A stretch of DNA of 64,000 bases from CAZTNW01 sp964614945 (GCA_964614945.1 CAZTNW010000001.1:310001-374000), one strand, 5' to 3'; counted from the stretch's first letter, positions 1-8,804 are shown. Notes: a model not told the origin generated them from the sequence alone. Program-made: numbers and translations.

Positions 1-1
1 A

Positions 2-640
2 ATAATACCTATCCCGATCGGGGAGGAACCCGGGGATAGCAAGATAACTCTTTTTGCCTCCAACCCGACCTATTCCACTCAGCTCTCCCTCGACCTTCAG
101 GTCAGGGAGATCATTTCACCTCAGGAAACGATCGAACTTTCGCCCGAATCTCTCGCTCTGATGGACGACATCCTCCTCGACAAGGAGAGGGAAATCCTCT
201 ATGCGGTTCTGGATAACCCTCGTTCTTCCCCGCCGAGCTTGAATTTCCGGCTCCCCCTGAAAGGATCGATCGTTTCCTCTTTCGGCATTCACCGCGTCTA
301 TTCGGGGCTCTGGGACGATTACCATTGGGGAGTGGATATTTCCGCGGAAGAGGGTACACCCGTTCTCGCGGCGGAAGCTGGGGAGGTCGTCCTCGTCGAG
401 GAACTCTATTCCCGGGGAAATACCATAGTGGTAGACCACGGGGGCGGATTGTTCACCCTCTACTATCATCTATCCGAATTTATAGTGGGAACGGGTGAAA
501 TGGTGCAGAAGGGCCAGGAAATAGGCCTGGTGGGAATGACGGGAGCGGTTACCGGACCCCACCTGCACTGGGAAGCCCGCCAGGGAAGAACCCCCATTAA
601 CCCCTTACTGTTCTTGGTGAGGATTAGCGGAGACAGATGA
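2..640 (+). CDS. M23 (LytM) metallopeptidase, C-terminal part
   Basis: The frame is open from the window edge to TGA at 638-640, so only about 212 C-terminal residues are visible. It ends in a LytM/M23 domain: a zinc-binding H-W-G-V-D motif around nt 334-348 and the second motif G-P-H-L-H-W around nt 556-573. M23 enzymes are Zn endopeptidases that cut peptidoglycan cross-bridges outside the membrane. The part before the domain looks like a linker or beta-rich region. The stop overlaps the next start (ATGA), so the two genes are probably co-transcribed. The N-terminus, including any signal peptide, lies outside the window. Confidence 0.9.
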   Translation: MIPIPIGEEPGDSKITLFASNPTYSTQLSLDLQVREIISPQETIELSPESLALMDDILLDKEREILYAVLDNPRSSPPSLNFRLPLKGSIVSSFGIHRVYSGLWDDYHWGVDISAEEGTPVLAAEAGEVVLVEELYSRGNTIVVDHGGGLFTLYYHLSEFIVGTGEMVQKGQEIGLVGMTGAVTGPHLHWEARQGRTPINPLLFLVRISGDR

Positions 641-3306
641 AAACCTGGCACGAGCTCTCCGAGGGAGAGATATTCCAGCTCCTAAAGACGTCGCATCACG
701 GCCTGACGGGAGACGAGGTCTCCTCAAGGCTCAAGCAATACGGCTACAACGAGCTGGTAGAAAAGAGAAAAGCCTCCCTGTTCCTGAAGTTCGTCGAACA
801 GTTCAAGAGCCTCCTCGTACTCATCCTCCTCGTCGCCGTGATCCTCTCCCTCGCTCTGGGAGAATATGTGGACGCAACGGTGATCGGGGCGATCGTACTG
901 CTCAACGCCATTCTGGGTATCGTACAGGAATCGAGGGCGGAGAAGGCTCTCTCCGCCTTGAAACGTATCGCCGCCCCACAGACCCAGGTTCTGCGCGAGG
1001 GAGTTGTCAAGGAGGTCCCCACCCGCGAACTCGTCCCAGGAGATATTCTCCTTCTTGCAGCGGGCAGCAAGGTTCCTGCAGACGCTCGCATCATCAAAAG
1101 CTTCAACCTGCAGGCGGAAGAAGCCGCCTTGACCGGAGAATCACTGCCGATCGAGAAAAACGAAATGCCGATGGAGGGTAATATCATCGCCATCGCCGAA
1201 CGCAAGAACATGCTTTTCATGGGCACTACCATAACCTACGGTCGCGGCGAGGCCGTGGTGGTAGAGACCGGGATGAGCACGGAGATTGGAAGAATCGCCT
1301 CAATGCTCGAGGAGACGAAGAAAGAATCCACTCCGCTGCAGAAAAACCTCGATTTTGTAGGCAAAGTCCTCGCCTTCCTGGTCTCCGGCATCTGCGTTGT
1401 CGTGTTCCTTCTCGGTTTCCTGCGTGGGATACCGGCGCTCACCATGCTTCTTCTTTCCATCAGCCTCGCGGTTGCGGCAATCCCGGAAGGGCTGCCGGCC
1501 GTCGTTACGATCGTCCTTGCCCTGGGAACCCAGCGCATGGCCCAGCGGGGAGCGATTATCCGTCGCCTCACGGCCGTTGAGACCCTCGGCTCTACTTCGG
1601 TAATCTGCTCGGATAAGACCGGAACCTTGACCTTGAACGAGATGATGGTGGAGAAAATCTTCACCTTTCAGGGCACCTACGACATCTCGGGGAAAGGCTA
1701 TCAGCCTGAGGGGCAGATCCTGCTGGACGACCGGCTGGTCGAGCACCTCCCACCTACCCTGGAAACCCTTCTCAGAGCGGCCAGCCTCAATACGGACGCA
1801 GTAATCCAGAAGGAAAACGGACAGTGGCGTGTTCACGGCGACCCGACCGAGGGGGCACTGGTAACCCTGGCGGCAAAAGCGGGCATCTGGAAAGAAAAGT
1901 TGGCGGAAAAGCACCCTCGCGTTGCCGAGGTGCCATTCACTTCGGAGAGGAAGATGATGAGTTCTGTCTACGAAGTCGAAGGTAAAAATGTGGTCTTTTC
2001 CAAAGGCGCTCCTGAAGTAGTGCTCCGCAGCTGCAACCGTTACCAGGGAGAAGGAAAACAGCACCCCCTCATGGAGAACGATCGCTCGCTGCTCGAGGAA
2101 AAATACAGGAGTTTCGCTCGGGAGGGGTTGCGCGTACTGGCGATCGCTTACGGGGAGGAAATCGAACATCAGGAGGAGTGGGAACAGAATCTCGTCTTTC
2201 TGGGGCTCGTCGCCATGCGCGATCCAGCCAGGCCGGAGGCTCGCGAAGCCATTGCTGTGTGCCGCAGAGCGGGAATCAGGCCGGTGATGATCACGGGAGA
2301 CCATCTGTTCACGGCGACCTCCATCGGCACGCATCTTGCCCTTCTCTCACATGAGAGGGAGGCTATCACAGGGGAGGAAATGCATGATCTTCCCGCGGAC
2401 GAGCTGAGGAAGATAGTGCCACAGATCTCAGTTTACGCCCGGGTTTCTCCGGAAGAAAAAGTAAAGATTCTCACTTCCTATCAGGAGACGGACAACGTGG
2501 TGGCCATGACGGGGGACGGCGTGAACGACGCGCCTGCCCTGAAGAAGGCGGATATCGGGGTAGCCATGGGCATCACCGGCACTGATGTGAGTAAAGAAGC
2601 CGCGGACATGATCCTGACTGACGACAACTTCGCCACCATCGTCAAGGCCGTTGGGGAGGGACGCACGATCTTCTCCAATATTCGCAAGTTCCTTTCTTTC
2701 CTTCTTTCCTGCAACCTGGCCGAAGTCATCGCTGTATTCAGTGGTTTCCTCCTTTTCCCCGCCAGCGGCGCGATCCTCACGGCTCCCCAGATCCTGTGGA
2801 TGAATTTAGTGACAGACGGTTTCCCGGCATTGGCGCTCGGGGTGGAGCCTAAAGAACCGGACGTTATGGACCATCCGCCCCGTCCGAAGAAGAAAGGGAT
2901 TTTCACGCAGGCTCTTTATACCCGTATTGCAGTCTCCGCTCTGCTCATGGCGGCAGGGACACTCCTATCCTTTTATTTCGGCATGAGCCAGTCGCTCGAG
3001 CACGCGGAGACCATGGCCTTCACGACAATAGTGGTGCTCGAGCTATTTTTCGGCTTCTTTTCCCGTTCGGAAAAGAAGCCGGTCTGGAAACTCGGCTTTT
3101 TTACCAACCGCTACCTCGTCTGGGCCTGTCTTCTCTCCCTCGGCTTGCAGTTAATGCTGGTTTATACACCGTTTCTACAGGGAGTCTTCAATACAACTCC
3201 TCTGGGCCTGTTCGATTGGGGTTTGATCGTCACCATTGTCCTTGTAAGCCTGTCGGTCCTGGAGGCACTCAAGGTAGTGTGGTTTTCCAAAATCCGGGAA
3301 TCATGA
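637..3306 (+). CDS. P-type (P2A) calcium-transporting ATPase
   Basis: This 889-residue protein has every hallmark of a SERCA/PMCA-like P2A ATPase. There is an N-terminal cation-ATPase domain, an actuator T-G-E-S motif, M4 with P-E-G-L-P, the phosphorylated Asp in D-K-T-G-T near residue 326, the hinge G-D-G-V-N-D-A-P near residue 626, and M6 with N-L-V-T-D-G. The M4 and M6 motifs are typical Ca2+ ligand regions, so Ca2+ export is likely; Mn2+ or another divalent ion cannot be excluded. The length is normal for the family. ATG 637 overlaps the stop of the M23 gene. Confidence 0.95.
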   Translation: MKTWHELSEGEIFQLLKTSHHGLTGDEVSSRLKQYGYNELVEKRKASLFLKFVEQFKSLLVLILLVAVILSLALGEYVDATVIGAIVLLNAILGIVQESRAEKALSALKRIAAPQTQVLREGVVKEVPTRELVPGDILLLAAGSKVPADARIIKSFNLQAEEAALTGESLPIEKNEMPMEGNIIAIAERKNMLFMGTTITYGRGEAVVVETGMSTEIGRIASMLEETKKESTPLQKNLDFVGKVLAFLVSGICVVVFLLGFLRGIPALTMLLLSISLAVAAIPEGLPAVVTIVLALGTQRMAQRGAIIRRLTAVETLGSTSVICSDKTGTLTLNEMMVEKIFTFQGTYDISGKGYQPEGQILLDDRLVEHLPPTLETLLRAASLNTDAVIQKENGQWRVHGDPTEGALVTLAAKAGIWKEKLAEKHPRVAEVPFTSERKMMSSVYEVEGKNVVFSKGAPEVVLRSCNRYQGEGKQHPLMENDRSLLEEKYRSFAREGLRVLAIAYGEEIEHQEEWEQNLVFLGLVAMRDPARPEAREAIAVCRRAGIRPVMITGDHLFTATSIGTHLALLSHEREAITGEEMHDLPADELRKIVPQISVYARVSPEEKVKILTSYQETDNVVAMTGDGVNDAPALKKADIGVAMGITGTDVSKEAADMILTDDNFATIVKAVGEGRTIFSNIRKFLSFLLSCNLAEVIAVFSGFLLFPASGAILTAPQILWMNLVTDGFPALALGVEPKEPDVMDHPPRPKKKGIFTQALYTRIAVSALLMAAGTLLSFYFGMSQSLEHAETMAFTTIVVLELFFGFFSRSEKKPVWKLGFFTNRYLVWACLLSLGLQLMLVYTPFLQGVFNTTPLGLFDWGLIVTIVLVSLSVLEALKVVWFSKIRES

Positions 3307-3374
3307 TTGAACAAGTCGAGGAGGCAGGCAAAGTTGGACGGTCTCAAGAAGCTATATTGAGAACTCGAGGACTA

Positions 3375-4100
3375 TTATTCAGGATCGTGTTTCCTTCTCT
3401 TAAGCAACAGCAACCGGCCGTAGCGGAGGAAAAGGCGAGGGGAGTAATGAAACTTGGAGACGCCGACTTTCCTTACCCCTAAGGTGATGGGGACCTCCAC
3501 GATCTTCATCCTACCTGCATTGCACAGGAGAATTTCTTCTAATTGGAGGGAGAAATCTGTCTCTCGGGCCTGAGCGATCAAAGGAAGGGCCCTCCCACTG
3601 AAAGCACGATAACCTGAGGTGGCGTCTCTGATCGGAACACCCAACATTCGACCGAAAAGGTTCCCCCCGTAGCTGAGAGCCTTTCGCCAGAGGGGAACTC
3701 TCTCCATTTTCCCTCGCCTCACGTATCGCGAGCCCACTACCACGTCCGCTCCATCCTCGAGCGCTCGGGAGAAAAGAGGGAGAGCTTGAGGATCATGAGT
3801 GAAGTCCGCATCCATGAAAATTACAAAATCCACTTCTTGCTGGGAGAGGAAACTCAGGGCCGTGCGGATCGCCTGGGCAAATCCTCGATTGCAGGGATGG
3901 TCAACGCGATGGATGTTCGGAAAATTGGCGATGACCTGATCGATTTCCTTCCCTGTTCTGTCCGTGCTCCCATCGTTCACGCACAGGATCTTCCAGATGA
4001 AGTGCTCTTTTCTTAAGACATCCTCGATCGCGAGGAGAAGGCGGAAAATATTTCCCTCCTCATTGAAGCAGGGGATCACGATCCAACCACAGCTCATCAT
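3375..4100 (-). CDS. Family 2 glycosyltransferase (dolichol-phosphate-sugar synthase-like)
   Basis: About 242 residues with a GT-A fold. The start reads I-V-I-P-C-F-N-E-E, followed by V-N-D-G-S-T-D for the nucleotide, a D-A-D metal motif, and A-T-S-G-Y-R-A-F typical of dolichol/polyprenol-phosphate mannose or glucose synthases. There is no C-terminal membrane anchor, so it is probably a cytoplasmic or peripheral enzyme charging a lipid carrier. The frame extends to TTG 4136, but the ATG pair at 4100/4097 lies directly before the catalytic domain and is preferred. No good ribosome site is seen for any of these starts. It stands alone between two plus-strand genes. Confidence 0.9.
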   Translation of the reverse strand: MMSCGWIVIPCFNEEGNIFRLLLAIEDVLRKEHFIWKILCVNDGSTDRTGKEIDQVIANFPNIHRVDHPCNRGFAQAIRTALSFLSQQEVDFVIFMDADFTHDPQALPLFSRALEDGADVVVGSRYVRRGKMERVPLWRKALSYGGNLFGRMLGVPIRDATSGYRAFSGRALPLIAQARETDFSLQLEEILLCNAGRMKIVEVPITLGVRKVGVSKFHYSPRLFLRYGRLLLLKRRKHDPE

Positions 4101-4218
4101 GCCCCAAAGTAAAAAGGAGGGAAAGGACGTTGTCAATCAATATGTGAAAGGGTTAAGATAAAGAACCCGAAACTGTGCATTGCAATTCATATAAAAAGAA
4201 GGATGACCGGAGGATAAA

Positions 4219-4884
4219 ATGATAAAAGTCGAAAAGTGCCCCACGTGCGGCTCGATAAGGTGCCCGTCCTGCCAGGCTCCATTGAAGGAGAAGGTCACAA
4301 GTTGCCCCTACTGCGGGGTGGAACTTGTGATTTCCGAGGACGGTCAGGAATTTCTCAAAGCAGAGAAACTTGCTTGCGTTCATTGCGGAGCGAGAGTCAC
4401 GCGCGAATCACCGATCTGCTCCTCCTGCCAGAAAAAGACCTGGCAATATTGCCCGAATTTAAAATGCACGGAGAAATTTGACCTGAAGGTGATGGAATGC
4501 CCCACCTGCGGGATGGAGGTCAGGAAGAGATACGACCGCCTGCAGGAAGACTACGCCCATCTGGTAGACAAGGTCTCCCAGAAGTTAATGGACGACATCC
4601 TGGCGAATTTAGATCCTGAAGAGCGCATCCTGGCCTTGCTGATAGCGGTAGACGACATCCTCATCCTTACCGATTCGCGGCTGGTTCAGCGCTCAGGCGG
4701 CAAGTACTTCACTTACCCCTACTCCCAGGTAGAGGACGCCAAGCTCGACAAGTTCGGCAACCTGTATATCTCTATCGGTGGGGACAGGCCTAAGGAGCTC
4801 CTGATCATCTGCCCCACGAACAAGGAGAAGCAGTTCCAGGAGGCCATTGAGCTGCTCTTGACCTTCAAGGAGAAAGCGACCTGA
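4219..4884 (+). CDS. Multi-zinc-ribbon protein with C-terminal PH-like (YokE-type) domain
   Basis: 221 residues. The N-terminal half carries successive C-x-x-C pairs (C-P-T-C, C-P-S-C, C-P-Y-C, C-V-H-C, C-S-S-C, C-P-T-C) forming double zinc ribbons. The C-terminal 90 residues resemble bacterial PH-like YokE domains: E-E-R-I-L-A-L, then I-L-I-L-T-D-S-R-L, then strands. The start has a clear GGAGG site 5 nt before ATG. Such proteins are cytoplasmic and may act as adaptors; no enzymatic motif is seen. Confidence 0.8.
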   Translation: MIKVEKCPTCGSIRCPSCQAPLKEKVTSCPYCGVELVISEDGQEFLKAEKLACVHCGARVTRESPICSSCQKKTWQYCPNLKCTEKFDLKVMECPTCGMEVRKRYDRLQEDYAHLVDKVSQKLMDDILANLDPEERILALLIAVDDILILTDSRLVQRSGGKYFTYPYSQVEDAKLDKFGNLYISIGGDRPKELLIICPTNKEKQFQEAIELLLTFKEKAT

Positions 4885-5350
4885 CCCTCCTCCAGGAATA
4901 GAGGCAGGGAGTTCCTCCTCTTGCCTGCTGAACTAAGTGCTCTTCGTCCCAGAGGAAGGTGGAAGTGATCATTCCGTTTCCTCCGTTCAATTTTACCTCT
5001 TTCAGCTGGTTGAGGGGATCGTAGGAGAATGAGAAGCTACCGGAGGGAGTGGGCTTGGAAGTGAGGTTACCGTCGGCGTCGTAAGAGAAATTGCTGGAGG
5101 GGGTAGTAGCGGAGAGCAACCTCGTTCCGATTTCCTGGTCATAGGAGTGGGTGGAGGTGCCTTGCGGACTCTGCATTTTTGTCCTGTTCCCCAGAGAATC
5201 AAAAGCAAAGATAGTTAGAACCCAGTTCTGGCTCGAGGAGATCATATGTCCTATGGGATCGAAGGAATAGGTGCAGGTTTTTGTGCCCTTTAAACCTATT
5301 GAACATCCAAAGACTACCTCCTCCAAAAATAAGATCAATTTAGCGAACAA
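4865..5350 (-). pseudogene. RHS/YD-repeat protein remnant
   Basis: About 150 residues read as RHS repeats: F-D-P-I-G-H, F-D-S-L-G-N-R, Y-D-A-D-G-N-L-T and F-S-Y-D-P-L-N-Q-L are spaced like YD repeats. Intact RHS proteins exceed 1000 residues and encase a toxin, so this is a piece. There is no convincing start: the track begins at TTG with no ribosome site, and the unrelated residues before the first repeat look like a junction. The 3' end overlaps the end of the zinc-ribbon gene on the other strand. Probably debris from a rearranged or horizontally acquired locus. Confidence 0.65.
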
Positions 5351-5509
5351 AACCTGATCCGCCGCTTCTTCAGCGACGATCTGAACTACTTAAATGTGAC
5401 GAAGAAGTATGTCTCCGCACTTGAATTCATAGTTGTCAATAACGAATGGCATGGTCAAAAAGCCCATTCAAAGCGCTACAAAAAGAGGAAAGAATTCATT
5501 TTGCCATGA
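5333..5509 (+). pseudogene. Orphan 58-codon protein fragment (unidentified)
   Basis: An open plus-strand frame of 58 codons follows a stop at 5330 and ends at TGA 5507-5509. It is rich in basic and aromatic residues (ending H-S-K-R-Y-K-K-R-K-E-F-I-L-P) and looks protein-like, but it has no start codon with a ribosome site. It directly adjoins the RHS remnant. It may be the tail of a lost transposase or nuclease; that is a guess from composition only. Confidence 0.3.
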
Positions 5510-5586
5510 AGTTCACCCGGTATTGAAATTCAAGGAGAGGATTTATAATTTTTGAAGTACAGGTCTTATAAAGTCGGAGGGTGAAG

Positions 5587-6711
5587 ATGATCGAAGAAAA
5601 TGTATTTAAACGGCGTTTGAGCCAGTGCGGGCTCCTGATGAAAGAGGCGGGGATCGACGCGCTCTTGCTCACCAAGCCGGCAAACATGTTTTATTTAACT
5701 GGTGACGGTCGTCTATGCGCTTACGCGATGATCACGCAGGAAGGTCGGGTAGCGCTGGGAGTTCCGCAAACCGATGTGGAAGACGTAAAAAAGCTCGCTG
5801 TTTTCGATCAGATCGCCGGTTTTGAAGACGAGGTAGGCATGATTCATTCCATTGCCCACCACTTTGCCCTATCCGGCATAGAAGAAGGGACAGTGGGCCT
5901 GGAATATACTTTCCTCACCCAATCCATGATGGGCATGCTCACCCATCCGCATGCCAAGCCCAAGGGGGTGGTCGTCAAGGACTGTACTCCAATTTTATCC
6001 GCGCTTCGCACGGTAAAGGACCCTGCAGAAATAGGACGCATTCGAGAAGCAGCCAGGGTAGCGGCGATTGGTATGGAAAAAGCAATTGCAGCAATCAAGC
6101 CAGGTATGAGCGAAAGCCAGATAGCGGCTGAGGCCGAATATGCCATGCGGCAGGCCGGAGCGGAGGAATTCTGGCGCAGCTATATTTCTTCCGGTCCGCG
6201 CACCAATATCGCTCACGGCTTGCCGACCTCCCGCACGGTGGAGTCCAACGACCTGGTCATGGTAGATGTTCACCCGATCGTCAACGACTACAGTGCGGAC
6301 ATCTGCCGCACGGTCTGCGTCGGTAAACCCACGCTCGAGCAACGGGCAGCCTACGACCTTTACCTGAAAGCCCAACAGGCGACGATTGCCCTCGTCAAAA
6401 CAGGAGTCAAAATGAGTGACCTGGAGCAGACACTCCAGGGAACCCTCAGGGATGCGAATCACGCAGACCATATCTTCGGTCCTCCGATTCACGGTGTCGG
6501 CATCGAATTCGAAGAATCGCCCCTTCCGGCAGGCCATGCTTTCTTCCACGGAGAGAAAGAGCCCCCTACCTTGACTGCCGGGATAGTAATCGCTGTCGGT
6601 AATTGCGGACTCTACACCGGCCCCTGGGGAGTGCGGGTAGAGGATACAGTAGTGGTTCAAGAAAGCGGCCCCCTCGTTCTAACCGATTACCCCCGGCAAT
6701 TAGAGAGATAG
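5587..6711 (+). CDS. M24-family peptidase / creatinase-like protein (Xaa-Pro peptidase type)
   Basis: About 375 residues with the N-terminal creatinase-like domain and the C-terminal pita-bread domain. Visible metal ligands are Asp in M-V-D-V-H, Asp in S-A-D-I-C-R, His in I-H-G-V-G-I-E and the last Glu in R-V-E-D-T. The usual V-E-P-G-x-Y motif, whose Glu is the fourth ligand, reads V-G-N-C-G-L-Y here, so one ligand seems lost. It may be a peptidase with altered metal binding or a non-peptidase relative. ATG 5587 is chosen over GTG 5581 because GGAGG lies 6 nt before it. Confidence 0.85.
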   Translation: MIEENVFKRRLSQCGLLMKEAGIDALLLTKPANMFYLTGDGRLCAYAMITQEGRVALGVPQTDVEDVKKLAVFDQIAGFEDEVGMIHSIAHHFALSGIEEGTVGLEYTFLTQSMMGMLTHPHAKPKGVVVKDCTPILSALRTVKDPAEIGRIREAARVAAIGMEKAIAAIKPGMSESQIAAEAEYAMRQAGAEEFWRSYISSGPRTNIAHGLPTSRTVESNDLVMVDVHPIVNDYSADICRTVCVGKPTLEQRAAYDLYLKAQQATIALVKTGVKMSDLEQTLQGTLRDANHADHIFGPPIHGVGIEFEESPLPAGHAFFHGEKEPPTLTAGIVIAVGNCGLYTGPWGVRVEDTVVVQESGPLVLTDYPRQLER

Positions 6712-6780
6712 TTTTAACGTTAAGCTCAGAGGTATCCAGAGCCCGAATCCTAAAAACCTTTATAATATGGATTGGTTTTT

Positions 6781-6856
6781 GCGCCCGTAGCTCAAGGGAT
6801 AGAGCGACGGCCTCCGGAGCCGTAGGCTGCAGGTTCGAATCCTGTCGGGCGCACCA
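6781..6856 (+). tRNA. tRNA-Arg (anticodon CCG)
   Basis: A full cloverleaf: acceptor gcgcccg/cgggcgc, D arm, anticodon stem acggc/gccgt with loop ctCCGga, T arm with ttcgaat, and encoded CCA. It decodes CGG. Its 3' 47 bp are duplicated at 59431-59477. The intact copy here therefore has a 5' part of host origin and a 3' part restored by the phage attP sequence, the usual outcome of tRNA-targeted integration. Confidence 0.97.
6810..6856 (+). repeat. attL core (47-bp direct repeat, tRNA-Arg 3' end)
   Basis: Identical over 47 bp to 59431-59477: it starts gcctccgg at the anticodon loop and runs to the CCA end. The sequences diverge immediately on both sides of the two copies. The integrase gene ends near the other copy, so these are the left and right attachment cores. 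Confidence 0.95.
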
Positions 6857-7173
6857 ACAGCCAGTTTTCAGCCCCCAGCTACAAGTCAGAAACCAACTGT
6901 CATCTAAATTGTTAGTCTTCCGAGGAAGCCAGCCCTAAGGATAATATATTCAAGACAAGGGTTCAATAAGAAGTTATCTAAATCGAATTCGAATCAGTCC
7001 CTTGGGCCCCCCGCTAAAAGCCGATCCGGCTTTCAACTACCCAGTAAATTTAAATTCAAAAGCGAACTCAAAGAACTTGGAAAACCCAGTTAACTTGGTC
7101 ACTCTAAGGCAGGGTGGTCTGGCTACTCTTAGCTTCGGGAAAAAATCGAGAAAAAATAATTTTCGCTACCCCC
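6857..7173. other. Phage left-end non-coding region next to attL
   Basis: About 320 bp between attL and the first early promoter. Short frames here have no ribosome sites and look random. It is where integrase and excisionase arm sites would be expected, but no clear repeat set is visible. Confidence 0.5.
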
Positions 7174-7202
7174 TTGACAGGAGAATATGTCACATGTAAT
7201 AT
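7174..7202 (+). promoter_or_regulatory. Early promoter with TGACA/TGTCA operator-like repeats
   Basis: TTGACA (7174-7179), 17-nt spacer, TAATAT (7197-7202). TGACA, TGTCA and TGACA alternate across it (about 7175, 7189 and 7204), giving two overlapping inverted repeats around the -10 box. This suits repressor control of the rightward genes starting at 7364. Confidence 0.65.
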
Positions 7203-7363
7203 ATGACAGATGAAGAAGAGAAGAAAGACTTTTTATAGAAGAGGAACATTCCCGCCTGACGAGCCCGTGGAGGCGAAACCGAATTTTCGGTCGCGGGGAA
7301 ACGCCCGCAAAAATTCGCAAGGCAAGCGCCTGCGGAACCGGCATAGCCGGAGAAAGGAGAGCC

Positions 7364-7669
7364 ATGCAGCCCGATAAAAGCATGGTGCGTGTTATGGGCC
7401 GAAGGCGATACAGCGTCGCCACGGCCGCGGAGGTCGCCTCAGACGCCTTCTGGGACGGCCACAATTGGGAGAGGAAGGGAAGAAACACCTTCCTCATGAG
7501 AACGCCGAAAGGCAACTTCTTCTCCTTGCACATGACACAATGGCAAGGAGAGATTGACCGCATCGAACCGCTCTCCCAAGAAGAAGCCATCGATCTTTAC
7601 GAGCAGCTTCCCAAACACGAGATGCGGTTCGAGGACGCCTTTCCGGGCGTCAAAATTGAGGAGGCATAA
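7364..7669 (+). CDS. Hypothetical phage early protein (101 aa)
   Basis: Starts after GAAAGGAG with good spacing. Small, mixed alpha/beta-looking protein with a basic N-terminus and acidic C-terminal half; no motif recognised. It is the first gene after the early promoter and is separated from the next gene by only 3 nt, so the two are translated together. Confidence 0.7.
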   Translation: MQPDKSMVRVMGRRRYSVATAAEVASDAFWDGHNWERKGRNTFLMRTPKGNFFSLHMTQWQGEIDRIEPLSQEEAIDLYEQLPKHEMRFEDAFPGVKIEEA

Positions 7670-7672
7670 AAT

Positions 7673-7972
7673 ATGGAAAGAAAAGCGTTAAACCGCGATC
7701 TTTACGCCGCCGCCGTCGCCGACGAGGCGGCAGAGGAAGACGGCATGAGGTGGGCGGCCCACCTTGTTGAGATTCTCAACGAGCTGGGCCTCAAAGCTCA
7801 GCTCATCCAAAAGGGGTGGTCGTTTGCCCTCCAAATCGATGGCAAGAACATTTCCGAGATGTTTGACTTGTCACCGATGGAAGCCAGAAATCTTCTGGCT
7901 TCCATCACAGAAGAAGTAAAGAATCTCAAGGTCGAGTGGCAACCCGAATTTGCCCTCTGCCTGACTGACTGA
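7673..7972 (+). CDS. Hypothetical phage early protein (99 aa)
   Basis: The ribosome site (GAGGAGG) lies inside the 3' end of the preceding gene. The sequence is predominantly helical and acidic, ending W-Q-P-E-F-A-L-C-L-T-D. No family recognised. It is followed by a nine-residue gene relic and the left copy of the 114-bp inverted repeat. Confidence 0.7.
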   Translation: MERKALNRDLYAAAVADEAAEEDGMRWAAHLVEILNELGLKAQLIQKGWSFALQIDGKNISEMFDLSPMEARNLLASITEEVKNLKVEWQPEFALCLTD

Positions 7973-7984
7973 AGGAGAGTAAAA

Positions 7985-8014
7985 ATGGACGGGCCGATCG
8001 AAGACTACTTGTGA
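7985..8014 (+). pseudogene. Nine-residue relic of the 80-aa protein gene at 20796-21038
   Basis: ATG with a strong AAGGAG site opens a reading frame of nine residues ending G-P-I-E-D-Y-L, then TGA. The gene at 20796-21038 ends R-P-I-E-D-Y-L with the same downstream DNA. The frame is the C-terminal tip of that gene carried along in the inverted duplication; one substitution turned a GTG codon into the ATG start. Confidence 0.75.
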
Positions 8015-8099
8015 TCTGACCATTTTTTTGGCGGGGGGGTTCCGCCCCCCCGCCAAAATTAAAAAAAAACCGGCCGGTTTATAACAGCCGGCCAAAGAA
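7986..8099 (+). repeat. 114-bp inverted repeat, left copy (contains GC-rich hairpin and terminator)
   Basis: It matches 20711-20824 in inverted orientation with one mismatch seen by eye. It includes the last codons of a gene, a hairpin of seven G and seven C, and a ggccgg/ccggcc hairpin next to nine A/T. Read leftward, the second hairpin plus T-run is an intrinsic terminator, so leftward transcripts leaving the 8.1-20.7 kb segment should stop here. Confidence 0.9.
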
Positions 8100-8118
8100 A
8101 AGGAGGAAGAGAAGAGAG

Positions 8119-8484
8119 ATGTTGACTTGGGAACGGCTGCAGGCACAAGCGAGGTACATCCTCGCTAATGTGCCATCGGGAGAATTTAAGGATGTCTCTT
8201 TTTATTGCCGGAGCGGAGGCTCTCCGGCAAATCTCGCACACGTGCCCGAAGTATACCGCTGCGACACGCCGCGGTATCACACCTGGGGAGGGACGGCCAC
8301 CTCCGGCGAGGTCGTTGTCCGGTGCCGAGAAACAGGCGCCGTGGACATAAACGACCGAACTATTTATAAAACGGTAAGCGGACAATTGTTCGTTTACCGT
8401 TTCAAAGGAGGAAGCTCGTACTCCTTTGATTCCGGTGCAATAGAAAAACCGGCCTTCAGCTTGGCGGACGCAGACAAGGATTGA
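8119..8484 (+). CDS. Hypothetical phage protein (121 aa)
   Basis: Begins just after the repeat with GGAGGAAG upstream of ATG. Beta-rich, with several Cys and aromatic residues (Y-C-R-S-G-G; Y-R-C-D-T-P). No known family. The start position relative to the repeat mirrors that of the minus-strand gene beginning at 20701, but the proteins are not visibly related. Confidence 0.65.
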   Translation: MLTWERLQAQARYILANVPSGEFKDVSFYCRSGGSPANLAHVPEVYRCDTPRYHTWGGTATSGEVVVRCRETGAVDINDRTIYKTVSGQLFVYRFKGGSSYSFDSGAIEKPAFSLADADKD

Positions 8485-8530
8485 GCATGTCGGCAAAAAG
8501 TTTTTTAAAGCCTCGTGGAAAGGAGAAAAG

Positions 8531-8803
8531 ATGAGAGTAAACTGCTGGTCGGAGCGAAGGGCTTTCCACGTCGGGACCGTCTACATCTATGTTGACACGG
8601 GGGAATGCGTTCCCTCGCACCACTTCGAATATTTCTTGAAAATCCCCCGGAAACAGGGGAAGTACCACCTGTGGGGGAGGGAAATTAAGCCCATCGAGGA
8701 TATTATCGACCACGTGGTGCTCGGGAGTGATGACCGTTGGTACCACGAGTATTATGAAATTCTCGTTCATGATGAAACTCTCGATCACGAAATTATCGAA
8801 TGA
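8531..8803 (+). CDS. Hypothetical phage protein (90 aa)
   Basis: Good ribosome site (GGAAAGGAG). A compact, acidic protein rich in His and Tyr at the C-terminus (H-E-Y-Y-E...H-D-E-T-L-D-H). No recognised motif. Stop and next start are 1 nt apart. Confidence 0.6.
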   Translation: MRVNCWSERRAFHVGTVYIYVDTGECVPSHHFEYFLKIPRKQGKYHLWGREIKPIEDIIDHVVLGSDDRWYHEYYEILVHDETLDHEIIE

Positions 8804-8804
8804 A

